Of a stretch of DNA of 64,000 bases, positions 52,396 through 60,406 are shown in pieces. The DNA comes from CAXBCP01 sp047638395. Lineage in GTDB: Bacteria > Pseudomonadota > Alphaproteobacteria > MPNO01 > UBA830. The stretch is from the NCBI GenBank assembly GCA_047638395.1, contig JBLIMV010000001.1, positions 62,001 through 126,000 of the forward strand, given 5' to 3'. The position numbers and the translations under genes are program-made. Below the pieces are notes generated by a model, which had not been told where the DNA came from, searched no databases, and saw only the letters and a list, made by a program, of their open reading frames with translations. Numbering within the stretch: the stretch's first letter is position 1; each line of letters begins with the position of its first letter.

Positions 52396-54024
52396 CTATT
52401 TCACCCAGTAATCCGAGTCGGGATCGCCCTTGATCGTCTCATCCTCGGTCCATTCACCGATGATGATGCCCTGCTTGGGCGCGCCGCCGGTGCGGTTGCG
52501 GACGGCCTGTTCGGAAATCGTGACCCGGGTCGAACGTGTCCGGAGCCAGTGGAACAGCCGTTCATGCAGCTCCGCGCGTAGCTCTGCATGTTCCGGCGCG
52601 GCACCGAGATCGATGAGCTCATCCGCGTCGGCCTCCAGATCGAAGAGCTGGGACGGATAGCCCTCCCACAGCAGGTACTTCCAGCGCGCCGTGCGGATCA
52701 TGAAGCCGCGGGCATCCGCCGGTTCCTTTTCGGCATAGATGCGCGCCGGTTTGAACGAATAATCGATCTCGGCAAACACGGCGTCGCGCAAATCGCCTTC
52801 CTGTGTGCCGTGCAGTGTCGGCACCAGGGACCGGCCTTCCAGCACGTGTTCCAGATCGTTCCAGCCGCCCAGCGTATCCAGGAAGGTGGGGATCATGTCG
52901 AGGGATTCGACCAGCGTTTCGCTCACCGTGCCGCGGGTGCCGTCGGCGGCGGAATCCGGATCGTAGACGATCATCGGCACGCGGACGGAACATTCGTGGA
53001 GCATCTCTTTTTCGCCCAGCCAGTGGTCCCCCAGATAATCGCCGTGGTCCGAGGTGAAGACGATCATCGTGTCGTCCATCCGCCCGGCCTCTTCCATCCA
53101 GGCGAACAGGCGGCCCATCTGGTCGTCGATCTGTTTGATCAGACCCATATAGGCGGGCAGCACGTTATTGCGGACATCGTCCATGGAGAAATTCTGGCTC
53201 TCCGGGTGCAGCATATGCGCGCCGATCACCGGGTGCGGATTGTCGCGTTCGGCATCCGTCCGGACCGGCGGGGTGATCTGGTTATGGCCATACATGTTGT
53301 GATACGGCGCCGGCACAATGTAGGGCCAGTGCGGCTTGATATAGGACAGGTGGAGGAGGAACGGCGCCTCCCCCTGTTCTTCCATGAACTCGATGGCCCG
53401 GCCCGTCATGTAGGGGGTTTCGGAATCCTCTTCCCGGACCCGGGCGGGCAGATGATTATTGCCGAGATACCAGCCCGACAGGATTTCACCGTCGGGGCCT
53501 TCGGCGGCGTTGGCCCAGTCGTGCCAGGGGTTGTCGCCGTCATAGCCCTTGGCTTTCAGATACTGGTTATAGGCGTAGTTCGGATCGACCAGCTTGTCGG
53601 GCCACAGACCGTCATCGCGCTCCACCGGTTCCAGTCCGCATTCGGATGTCAGCACGCCGCGCTCGGTCATCTTGTCGACGCCGAGGCGTGCCATGCCTTC
53701 TGCGTCCGGCTCCATATGGGTTTTACCGACCAGGGCGCAGCGCAGCCCGTGGGGGCGGATGAAATCGCCGATATTGCGCTGGCCAACCGATAGCGGCACG
53801 CCGTTCCATGTCGCGCCATGGCTATAGACGTAGCGCCCTGTCAGATAGGACATCCGCGACGGCCCGCACAGGGGAGACTGCACGAAGGCACGGGTAAAAT
53901 TCACGCCCTTCGCGGCAAGCCCGTCGATATGCGGCGTTTCCAGATGCGGGTGCCCGTTGCAGGACAGGTAATCCCAGCGCAGCTGGTCGCACATGATGAA
54001 GAGGATATTTTTTGCTTTGGCCAT
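52396..54024 (-). CDS. Sulfatase/phosphonate monoester hydrolase (formylglycine type)
   Basis: 542 aa alkaline-phosphatase-superfamily hydrolase. Metal ligands in ILFIMCDQLRWDYL, the formylglycine site Cys53-Gly-Pro-Ser-Arg57 (LCGPSRMSYLTGR), KTHMEPDAEG and the Asp-His of FTSDHGDYLGDH. Length and the HPHLETPHIDGLAAKG opening fit the phosphonate monoester hydrolase/arylsulfatase branch. Cys53 must be matured by a formylglycine-generating enzyme, not encoded here. No signal peptide, so cytoplasmic. Flanked by inverted-repeat elements. Confidence 0.87.
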   Translation of the reverse strand: MAKAKNILFIMCDQLRWDYLSCNGHPHLETPHIDGLAAKGVNFTRAFVQSPLCGPSRMSYLTGRYVYSHGATWNGVPLSVGQRNIGDFIRPHGLRCALVGKTHMEPDAEGMARLGVDKMTERGVLTSECGLEPVERDDGLWPDKLVDPNYAYNQYLKAKGYDGDNPWHDWANAAEGPDGEILSGWYLGNNHLPARVREEDSETPYMTGRAIEFMEEQGEAPFLLHLSYIKPHWPYIVPAPYHNMYGHNQITPPVRTDAERDNPHPVIGAHMLHPESQNFSMDDVRNNVLPAYMGLIKQIDDQMGRLFAWMEEAGRMDDTMIVFTSDHGDYLGDHWLGEKEMLHECSVRVPMIVYDPDSAADGTRGTVSETLVESLDMIPTFLDTLGGWNDLEHVLEGRSLVPTLHGTQEGDLRDAVFAEIDYSFKPARIYAEKEPADARGFMIRTARWKYLLWEGYPSQLFDLEADADELIDLGAAPEHAELRAELHERLFHWLRTRSTRVTISEQAVRNRTGGAPKQGIIIGEWTEDETIKGDPDSDYWVK

Positions 54025-54078
54025 GGGTGGTGTCTCCCTGTTCTCTTTGTAACGATGATTTTAACGGCGGAGAGGAAA

Positions 54079-54161
54079 ACCACCAAGACACGAAGGACAC
54101 AAAGATCACAAAGATTTCGAATTCACTTCGTGAACTCCGTGTTCTTTGTGTCTTGGTGTTT
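54079..54161. repeat. Inverted-repeat element, ACCAAGACACGAAGGACAC family
   Basis: ACCAAGACACGAAGGACAC (from about 54081) is mirrored by CTTTGTGTCTTGGTG (about 54145-54159), with a small palindrome around TTCACTTCGTGAA in the centre. It shares the CGAAGGACAC core with the element at 52.2 kb. Confidence 0.72.
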
Positions 54162-54222
54162 ATTTTTCCGCGAAGAATCAGTCGCGTATCGTCAGATACC
54201 GTTCTTGATGCTGACTCTCTCC

Positions 54223-55362
54223 CTACAGCGTTTTCAGAAATGCCACTAGGTCGGCTTTTTCCGCATCCGTCAGGTTCAGCGGTTTGAGCAGTTTTTCGCC
54301 GTCCTGATGCAGCCGTTCTTCGGGAATTTCGGAATAGTGGTTCACCACGTCTTCCAGCGTCGCCTTGCTGCCGTCATGCATATAGGGAGCGGTTCTTGCC
54401 ACTTCGCGCAGAGACGGCACGCGGAACTCGCCCCAGTTTTTCGGTGTCAGCTTAACGTGGCGGGTGAAGCCTGCCGTCGCGCGCAAGCCGTCGTCATTAT
54501 ACGGGCCCAGCAGGTTAAAGCGGCTTTTCCGCAACAGCTGGATACCGCCATAGCGGCCCTTGTCGACGCGTCCCGGTGCCGGGAAATGGGGCAGGCCGAT
54601 ATCGTGGAATTCGCCATTGGTGAAATTCGGGCCGAAATGGCACAGGTCGCAGCGCCCCTTGCCGACAAACAGTTTCAGGCCGCGCTTGGCGGTTTCAGAA
54701 TAGGCGGCGACCCCTGCGGTATCGCCCGCATCGAGGGCGTCGCGGAATGTATCGAAGGATGATTTGCCCGATACGATGGTTTCCTGAAAGGCGGCCATCG
54801 CCTTGGCGACGTTGACCATCACGGCCTCGGCCTCATGCGCTGACGGTGCGGCGCCAAAGATCTGCCGGTAGCCCTGGCTAAGCCCCTTCGTGGTCGCCAG
54901 CCGGGTCTTGAGCTTGGCGGGGGTCATGCCCAGTTCCCGCGCATCCAGGATCGGCGCAATACTCTGCGCCCACAGGCTGTCCGATTTGCCGTCCCAGCCG
55001 AACCATCGGTTCAGCCGCATATTGAACAGCGCCGGAGTATTGCGGTCGACACGGGCAATCCCGAAGCCGCGTGGGATGCCGTCGGTAAATGCGAGGTCTG
55101 CCTGATGGCAGGTCGCACAACTCCGCTGCCGGTCGATGGACAGGTCGTTACTCTCGAACAGTGTTTTGCCATAGGCGATGGCGGCCGGATTGGCGGACAG
55201 CCGGTTGCTTGGATCGGGCCCGGTTTTTACCGGCCACGGGCCGTGGGACAGGATCAGCGCGGTTTCGTCGTCGTCAAATATCGTGGGCGTGTTTGCGGCG
55301 CCGGCCAGCAGAACGGCCACGCCTGCCACCAGGGCGATGCGCGCGCTTCGCCACAATTTCAT
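54223..55362 (-). CDS. Diheme cytochrome c peroxidase (MauG/CcpA family)
   Basis: 379 aa periplasmic protein with a signal peptide (1-22). Two heme c sites: CATCH in the first third (SCATCHQADLAFTDG) and CDLCH after residue 230 (RCDLCHFGPNFTNGEF). Conserved TPALFNMRLNRWFGWDG and FRVPSLREVARTAPYMHDG follow the family. It reduces hydrogen peroxide or, as in MauG, modifies a partner protein. 4-bp overlap with the YtkA-like gene upstream makes an operon of three secreted proteins. Confidence 0.88.
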   Translation of the reverse strand: MKLWRSARIALVAGVAVLLAGAANTPTIFDDDETALILSHGPWPVKTGPDPSNRLSANPAAIAYGKTLFESNDLSIDRQRSCATCHQADLAFTDGIPRGFGIARVDRNTPALFNMRLNRWFGWDGKSDSLWAQSIAPILDARELGMTPAKLKTRLATTKGLSQGYRQIFGAAPSAHEAEAVMVNVAKAMAAFQETIVSGKSSFDTFRDALDAGDTAGVAAYSETAKRGLKLFVGKGRCDLCHFGPNFTNGEFHDIGLPHFPAPGRVDKGRYGGIQLLRKSRFNLLGPYNDDGLRATAGFTRHVKLTPKNWGEFRVPSLREVARTAPYMHDGSKATLEDVVNHYSEIPEERLHQDGEKLLKPLNLTDAEKADLVAFLKTL

Positions 55363-55784
55363 CGTTTGACGGAAATTTTCTGCGTCAGCCGCTGGCGTTT
55401 GTCGCCTTCATACACGTCGAAGGTGATCTGCCAGTGACCCGGCATGTGAAAGACCATGCCGTCAAAGGTGGAATGGCCGGGACCGATTTTGCGTTCGCTC
55501 GGTTTGTAGTTCATGCCGTGGCCGTGCATCGGCATGCCCGCATCGACGCGGATGCGCGACGGCGCCATGCGTTTCTTGCCATCGACACAGGCGACGACCT
55601 CGATACTGAATGGTTTGCCGACTTCGATTCTGGCAGGCTCGGTCTTGTAGGCGACCGATGTGCTGCCGTCCTCAAGTTGGGCGGGGAGTGTTGCCAGTGT
55701 GTCGGTCGGGCAATGATCGGCGAGAGCCGGCCCGGCGGCGATCAACGACGCGGACAGAACGGTTACTGATAAAAACCTGCGCAT
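55359..55784 (-). CDS. Secreted YtkA/FixH-like protein
   Basis: 141 aa with signal peptide (1-22). It has a beta-sandwich look: SIEVVACVDGKKRMAPSRIRVDAGMPMHGHGMNY, then FHMPGHWQITFDVYEGDKR. MPMHGHGMNY and the M-P-G-H-W pattern resemble the YtkA/FixH-like domain, in which Met/His residues may bind copper. It lies between the diheme peroxidase and the amidohydrolase in one operon. Role unknown. Confidence 0.72.
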   Translation of the reverse strand: MRRFLSVTVLSASLIAAGPALADHCPTDTLATLPAQLEDGSTSVAYKTEPARIEVGKPFSIEVVACVDGKKRMAPSRIRVDAGMPMHGHGMNYKPSERKIGPGHSTFDGMVFHMPGHWQITFDVYEGDKRQRLTQKISVKR

Positions 55785-55786
55785 CG

Positions 55787-56635
55787 CTAGTCCTTTATCC
55801 GAAGGGCCCAGTTCGCCAGGGTGGTCGCGTTTTTCCAGCCGATCCGCTCCGCCAGATCGCGCGGCAGGGATTGCAGCCAGGTGCGGCTCCAGCTGGCGTG
55901 TTCTTCAACGAAGTACCAACGTTCCGGCGTATAGGTGTCGGTGCCGATCATGAAACGGTCGGGAAATTCGGCGAACAGTTTTGCCCATTCGGCATCCGCC
56001 TTGCCGCCGGCCCCGTGGCTGCTGCGGAAGGCGAGATCCGACCACAGGCGTTTATGTTTTGCCAGCATCGGGCGGATACCGTCCGGTTCCGCGAAGCCGG
56101 AATGGGCCCACAACACAGTGGCGCCCGGCCATTGCTTGAAAATGCGGTCAACCGCATCGGCGTCGGAATGTGCATGCAGGAAGACTTTATACTTCTTCGC
56201 CAGCTGCACGACCTTGCGAAAAATCTCGCCGTCGGCATCCTCGCCAAAGATGTGAAACTCGCCGATCCCGGCATATCCGCCCTTTTTCAGGCGGCTTTCC
56301 AACATCTCGATTACCGTCGGGTCCTTGAACCAGGTGCCAAGCTCGCCGCGCTTCCGATAGGGGCGCAGCACCGGCACGATCAGGTCGGGCGCGGCGGCAT
56401 AGAGCATCTGCGTGCCCTTGTCGCTGGAACTGGACACGAAGGCTTTTTTCAGCCCGGCGCGCCGCAGCACGGCAATGGCGTCCTTGGGCGGCAGGCCGTC
56501 CCAGGCGTCATGGCTGTAATGCAGGTGGGCATCGACCAGCGGCAGGATATCCGCGGCTTGCGCGGGAGCAGGAGCGGATGCGGCGGCGATGGACAGGATG
56601 CCGGCGGCAATCAGGCTTTTGGCGATGTATTTCAT
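55787..56635 (-). CDS. Secreted TIM-barrel amidohydrolase
   Basis: 282 aa with signal peptide (1-27). Amidohydrolase-2 (PF04909-like): metal-binding DAHLHYSHD at the beginning of the mature protein, GIGEFHIFGED, FLHAHSDADA, VLWAHSGF, and the Asp of MIGTDTYTPERW. Metal-dependent hydrolase or decarboxylase. A secreted member of this mostly cytoplasmic family is uncommon. First gene of the three-gene operon with the YtkA-like protein and the diheme peroxidase. Confidence 0.82.
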   Translation of the reverse strand: MKYIAKSLIAAGILSIAAASAPAPAQAADILPLVDAHLHYSHDAWDGLPPKDAIAVLRRAGLKKAFVSSSSDKGTQMLYAAAPDLIVPVLRPYRKRGELGTWFKDPTVIEMLESRLKKGGYAGIGEFHIFGEDADGEIFRKVVQLAKKYKVFLHAHSDADAVDRIFKQWPGATVLWAHSGFAEPDGIRPMLAKHKRLWSDLAFRSSHGAGGKADAEWAKLFAEFPDRFMIGTDTYTPERWYFVEEHASWSRTWLQSLPRDLAERIGWKNATTLANWALRIKD

Positions 56636-56776
56636 AGCGATATCCGTTCTTTTCGGGTCTTACCGATCCATTGATGGCCGACCTATTGATGGCCAGAATT
56701 TAAGGGGACGGGGGCCCTTGGTCCAGTGACGGCGGTCACGTCTGGTTAAGTGACATCCGTCACGGTGTGCGCGCTG

Positions 56777-57937
56777 TCAGGTCGGCAGGCCCAGAACCCG
56801 TTTTGCGAGGATATTGCGCTGAATCTCGCTGGATCCGCCGTAAATCGTGGAACGCCGGACCTGCAGGAACAGCGGCGCAATCTCGATCGGGCCGTCTTCG
56901 GTCATCACACGTCCGGTCAGGGCTGCATCCGTCCCTGCGGCATCCAGCAGCAGATCGGCGAGGCGTTGGAGTGTCTCGGTGCCGTTGATCTTCATGATGG
57001 ATGCGTCGAGGCCGAGCGAACGCTCCGCATTGGCGATTTCGGCCGCATGGGCGAACATGGCGGCAAACCCTACGGTGTCGATCTCGATCTCGGCCAGGCG
57101 TTCGCGGAAATACGGATCGTCCAGCGCGCCGCTCGCACGGGCGACTTTCTTCACGCGTTCCAGCGCATCGAACAAAAGCTGCGGGTTGGCGGTGCCGAGG
57201 CGTTCATGTGCCAGCAGCGCGTTTGCCACCCGCCAGCCGTCATGCAGATCGCCGACCAGATTGGTCATCGGCACACGCACGTCATCCATGAAGACTTCGG
57301 CGAATTCCTCGTCGCCGGCGATTGTTTTTATCGGGCGGATATCGATCCCGGGGGTTTTCAGATCGATCAGCACGAAGCTGATGCCCGCCTGTTTGCGCGG
57401 TGCATCCGGATCGCTGCGGACAAGGGCGAACATCCAGTCGGAATATTGCGCCCAGGTGGTCCAGATTTTGGATCCGTTGATGATGAAATCGTCGCCGTCG
57501 ATATCGGCGCGGGTGCGCAGGCTGGCAAGGTCCGAGCCGGCACCGGGTTCCGAATAGCCCTGGCACCAGGATTCATCCCCGGTCAGGATCGGCGGCAGGA
57601 ACCGCTCTTTCTGTGCATCCGTGCCGAACGCCATCAGGATCGGGCCGACATGGTTCATGCCCTGGGCCGATATTTCCGGCGCCCCGGCACGCGCCAGTTC
57701 TTCCTTCAGGATGATCTGCTGGTTCAGCGTCGCTTCCATGCCGCCATGGCTCTTGGGCCAGGCCGGCGCGATCCAGCCTTTGGCATATAGCTGGCGATGC
57801 CACCACATGGCGCGGTCGAAAGGCGGGCGGGTCGACCAGCCGCGCAAATCGTCGGGCAGGGTCGTGGCAATCCAGTCACGCGCCTCTGCGCGGAAGGATT
57901 TTTCATCGGGTGAATCGGTGCGGAAGCTAATGGACAT
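56777..57937 (-). CDS. Acyl-CoA dehydrogenase
   Basis: 386 aa. FAD-binding segment WCQGYSEPGAGSDLASLRTRA, then IINGSKIWTTWAQYSDWMFALVRSD; C-terminal helix LFLQVRRSTIYGGSSEIQRNILAKRVLGLP carries the catalytic region of the family. The sequence resembles side-chain (steroid/CHL) or aromatic acyl dehydrogenases more than mitochondrial MCAD. It is divergent from the hydratase-lyase gene, 61 bp apart. Confidence 0.87.
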   Translation of the reverse strand: MSISFRTDSPDEKSFRAEARDWIATTLPDDLRGWSTRPPFDRAMWWHRQLYAKGWIAPAWPKSHGGMEATLNQQIILKEELARAGAPEISAQGMNHVGPILMAFGTDAQKERFLPPILTGDESWCQGYSEPGAGSDLASLRTRADIDGDDFIINGSKIWTTWAQYSDWMFALVRSDPDAPRKQAGISFVLIDLKTPGIDIRPIKTIAGDEEFAEVFMDDVRVPMTNLVGDLHDGWRVANALLAHERLGTANPQLLFDALERVKKVARASGALDDPYFRERLAEIEIDTVGFAAMFAHAAEIANAERSLGLDASIMKINGTETLQRLADLLLDAAGTDAALTGRVMTEDGPIEIAPLFLQVRRSTIYGGSSEIQRNILAKRVLGLPT

Positions 57938-57998
57938 GGCCGAAACCTAGCGTATAACGCGAGGGCACGCCAAACATCAAAAACGGGAGGAACGCCGA

Positions 57999-58832
57999 AT
58001 GGCATTACGCGAAAACTATGAATGTGTCGCTGTTGAAATCGACGATGACGGCATAGCCTGGGTCACCTTCAACCGACCCGAAAAACGTAACGCGATGAAC
58101 CCCCAGCTTCATTACGACATGGAGCACATCCTGCTAGAGCTCGAAACAGACCCGTCGGCAAAGGTGATCGTGATCACCGGGGCCGGTAACAGCTGGAGCG
58201 CGGGCATGGATCTGCGGGAGTATTTCCGCGAAACCGACAATGACCCCGAAGCCCAGTACAAATCGTTCATGGCGAACAAGCACTGGAGCTGGGATATCCT
58301 CAGCAATTCGCGCAAACCGACGATCGCCATGGTCAATGGCTACCTGTTCGGTGGCGCCTTTGTGCCGCTTTCAAATTGCGATCTGGTGGTGACCGATGAG
58401 GACGCGATCTACGGGCTGTCGGAAATCAACTGGGGGATCATCCCGGGCGGTATTGTCTCGAAGGTCATCGTCGACAAGATGCCGTTCCGCAATGCCATGT
58501 TCTATTCGATGACGGGACGGACGTTTGACGGCAAAAAAGCGGTCGAGATGAACCTCGCCGATATTGCGGTGCCGGCCGACAATCTGCGCGCAGAAACCGT
58601 TGCACTTGCCAAGGAACTGATGGAGAAAAGCCCGGTCGCACTCGCCTTTACCAAGCAGGCGCTGCGTGCGGTGGTCAATATGGATGTGCCGCAATCCTAC
58701 GAATACCTGATGACCAAGATCCAGGCGCTGCAGTTCATGGACAAGGAAAAGACCCGTGCCCGTGGCATGGAGGAATTCCTCGACAACAAAACCTACCGGC
58801 CCGGTCTGGGCGCGGTCAGCCGCGACGAGTAG
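57999..58832 (+). CDS. p-Hydroxycinnamoyl-CoA hydratase/lyase homologue (crotonase)
   Basis: 277 aa. Extensive resemblance to Pseudomonas HCHL (feruloyl-CoA hydratase-lyase): FNRPEKRNAMNPQLH, GAGNSWSAGMDLREYFRE, PTIAMVNGYLFGGAFVPL and GLSEINWGIIPGGIVSK with the catalytic Glu in SEINWG. HCHL cleaves feruloyl- or coumaroyl-CoA to an aromatic aldehyde and acetyl-CoA. No feruloyl-CoA synthetase or aldehyde dehydrogenase lies beside it, so the substrate here is open. Divergent from the acyl-CoA dehydrogenase. Confidence 0.85.
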   Translation: MALRENYECVAVEIDDDGIAWVTFNRPEKRNAMNPQLHYDMEHILLELETDPSAKVIVITGAGNSWSAGMDLREYFRETDNDPEAQYKSFMANKHWSWDILSNSRKPTIAMVNGYLFGGAFVPLSNCDLVVTDEDAIYGLSEINWGIIPGGIVSKVIVDKMPFRNAMFYSMTGRTFDGKKAVEMNLADIAVPADNLRAETVALAKELMEKSPVALAFTKQALRAVVNMDVPQSYEYLMTKIQALQFMDKEKTRARGMEEFLDNKTYRPGLGAVSRDE

Positions 58833-58858
58833 CTGACGGAATCCGCCTGACAGAGTAC

Positions 58859-58932
58859 GTCATCCCCGCGAAGGCGGGGATCTCCGGCGGATGGAATCGG
58901 TCGAAATAGATTCCCGCGTCCGCGGGAATGAC
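58859..58932. repeat. REP-like element (two hairpins in inverted arrangement)
   Basis: GTCATCCCCGCG at the left and CGCGGGAATGAC at the right are inverted arms with one mismatch; inside are hairpins CCCCGCGAAGGCGGGG and CCCGCGTCCGCGGG. This is a common proteobacterial intergenic repeat form. No coding content. Confidence 0.78.
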
Positions 58933-58948
58933 GGCGGTAAAAGAAAAA

Positions 58949-58974
58949 AGGGCCGGTCATCAGACCGGCCCTTT
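58949..58974. terminator. Bidirectional rho-independent terminator
   Basis: AGGGCCGGTC, loop ATCA, GACCGGCCCT, with a run of A on the left and TT plus GCGTTTT on the right. It lies between the convergent hydratase-lyase and Cys-repeat/P460 genes and could stop transcription from both sides. Confidence 0.88.
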
Positions 58975-58995
58975 GCGTTTTCGTGGAAATTTACG

Positions 58996-60237
58996 TCAGT
59001 TGACGCGCAGTTCCTCCGGCAGGAACATCATCGCATCCTGATCTTCGGCCACCGCATTGTGGCACTCGTAGCAGAATTTGACCGATGACTTGCCTTTGCC
59101 GTTGGTCGTGCCCACGGTCTGGCCGTTCGGCATGATCAGCGTGTACTGCCAGTCATGGGTGTTCCCGTTAAACCCGGCATTGTGCTTTTCCATCAGGAAC
59201 AGCGGGCCGACCGAAACCTGGCCCTTGCCGTTGACGGTGAAGCTGTTCTTCGCCGTCACTGCACCCGGCGCCATCTTGCCGGCATTCTCAAACTTGCCGT
59301 AATTGGACGCCTTTTCGTTGGCATAGTTCAGCACGTAGCGCTGGCCATGGGTTGCCGAGATATAGGGCTGCTTTGCGTAGTTCTTCCAGTTCAGGAAGAT
59401 CTTCGCGTATTTGTTGCCCGACTTGGCATAGGCGGATTTCATCTCGCCCTTGATGCAGTCATAGACCGCGTTGGCTTCCGCCGTGCTCAGCTCGACCGGG
59501 GCTGCCGCCGCCCCGCACGGACCACAGGGATTCGCACCGCAGGGATTGCAGGGGTTCTTAGCCGCGCACGGATTACACGGATTTTTTGCTGCACAAGGGT
59601 TGCACGGGTTCTTGGCCGCGCATGGGTTGCAGGGGTTCTTTGCACCGCAGGGGTTGCAAGGATTCTTGGCTGCACATGGGTTGCAGGGGTTTTTGGCGCC
59701 ACACGGGTTGCACGGATTTTTCGCCGCACACGGGTTCTTGGCACCACACGGATTGCAGGGGTTCTTCGCACCGCAGGGATTGCACGGGTTCTTCGCCGCT
59801 GCCGCCTGAAGACGTGGAACGACGCAGGCCGAGGAATAATTCGCTGCGCTCGCGCCGCACGGACCACAGGGGTTTGCGCCACAGGGGTTCGCACCGCAGG
59901 GATTGCAGGGGTTTTTCGCTGCACACGGGTTGCACGGATTTTTGGCCGCACACGGGTTGCAGGGGTTCTTCGCTGCACACGGATTTTTGGCGCCGCAGGG
60001 GTTGCACGGATTTTTGGCCGCACACGGGTTTTTGGCACCACAGGGGTTGCACGGATTTTTCGCAGCGCACGGATTCTTCGCGGCGCAGGGGTTCTTTGCA
60101 GCGCACGGGTTGGCGGCGACCTGAACGGCCGGTGTTGCGCCTGAATTCGCGGCGACCGGTGCCGACAATACGCCGGCTGCCAGAAGTGCTGCCGGTATCA
60201 CGGCAGACGATAGAAGCGATGATTTAAAGGGTTTCAT
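58996..60237 (-). CDS. Cys-rich repeat protein with C-terminal cytochrome P460-like heme domain
   Basis: 413 aa. Signal peptide (about 1-31), then residues 43-242 made of NPCAAK, NPCGAK and NPCNPC(A/G)AK units, about 40 Cys in two arrays separated by a short linker (SAANYSSACVVPRLQAAA). The C-terminal 166 residues (from 248) resemble cytochrome P460: AKIFLNWKNYAKQPYISATHGQRYVLNYAN and the heme-binding CYECH at 389-393. P460 heme proteins act on hydroxylamine or nitrogen oxides. The repeats could bind metals or form a cross-linked surface layer. Terminator downstream; response regulator gene upstream. Function unknown. Confidence 0.8.
   Translation of the reverse strand: MKPFKSSLLSSAVIPAALLAAGVLSAPVAANSGATPAVQVAANPCAAKNPCAAKNPCAAKNPCNPCGAKNPCAAKNPCNPCGAKNPCAAKNPCNPCAAKNPCNPCAAKNPCNPCGANPCGANPCGPCGASAANYSSACVVPRLQAAAAKNPCNPCGAKNPCNPCGAKNPCAAKNPCNPCGAKNPCNPCAAKNPCNPCGAKNPCNPCAAKNPCNPCAAKNPCNPCAAKNPCNPCGANPCGPCGAAAAPVELSTAEANAVYDCIKGEMKSAYAKSGNKYAKIFLNWKNYAKQPYISATHGQRYVLNYANEKASNYGKFENAGKMAPGAVTAKNSFTVNGKGQVSVGPLFLMEKHNAGFNGNTHDWQYTLIMPNGQTVGTTNGKGKSSVKFCYECHNAVAEDQDAMMFLPEELRVN
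59515..60110 (-). repeat. Coding tandem repeat array (NPC units)
   Basis: 18- and 27-bp units encode (N-P-C)-(A/G)-A-K repeats. Two arrays (about 59515-59800 and 59860-60110) flank a non-repetitive linker of about 18 codons. Third positions vary between units, so the protein sequence is under selection rather than only recently amplified. Confidence 0.9.
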
Positions 60238-60349
60238 CCGATTCCTCCCTTCCCTAAGAGGTTAGTGTTCTGCGGGTGGCTGATGACATGGATTTGCCCC
60301 TCGCTTTAATTCAACGGCTTAACGTACCTGAGTGTCCGGTCCGCTTCGC

Positions 60350-60375
60350 GTAACTTGCGATAACAATTGCGTTAC
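60350..60375. promoter_or_regulatory. Candidate operator upstream of the Cys-repeat/P460 gene
   Basis: GTAACTTGCGATAACAATTGCGTTAC combines inverted arms GTAAC/GTTAC with partly repeated TAAC-TTGCG / TAAC-AATTGCG. It lies between the P460 gene start and the response regulator gene. Weak evidence; a site for the neighbouring regulator is possible. Confidence 0.3.
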
Positions 60376-60406
60376 CCTTTTTATCCGCCGTGCGCCGACC
60401 CCGCCG

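Noticed and set aside
59515..60110. Regular repeats that look like a CRISPR array
   Set aside because: Units are 18-27 bp, in frame, without unique spacers or palindromic repeats, and no cas gene is near.
59155..60144. Long open frames opposite the Cys-repeat array (329, 213 and 112 aa)
   Set aside because: They are mirror images of the repeat coding strand with no start signal or family match; the minus-strand frame has a signal peptide and a heme motif.
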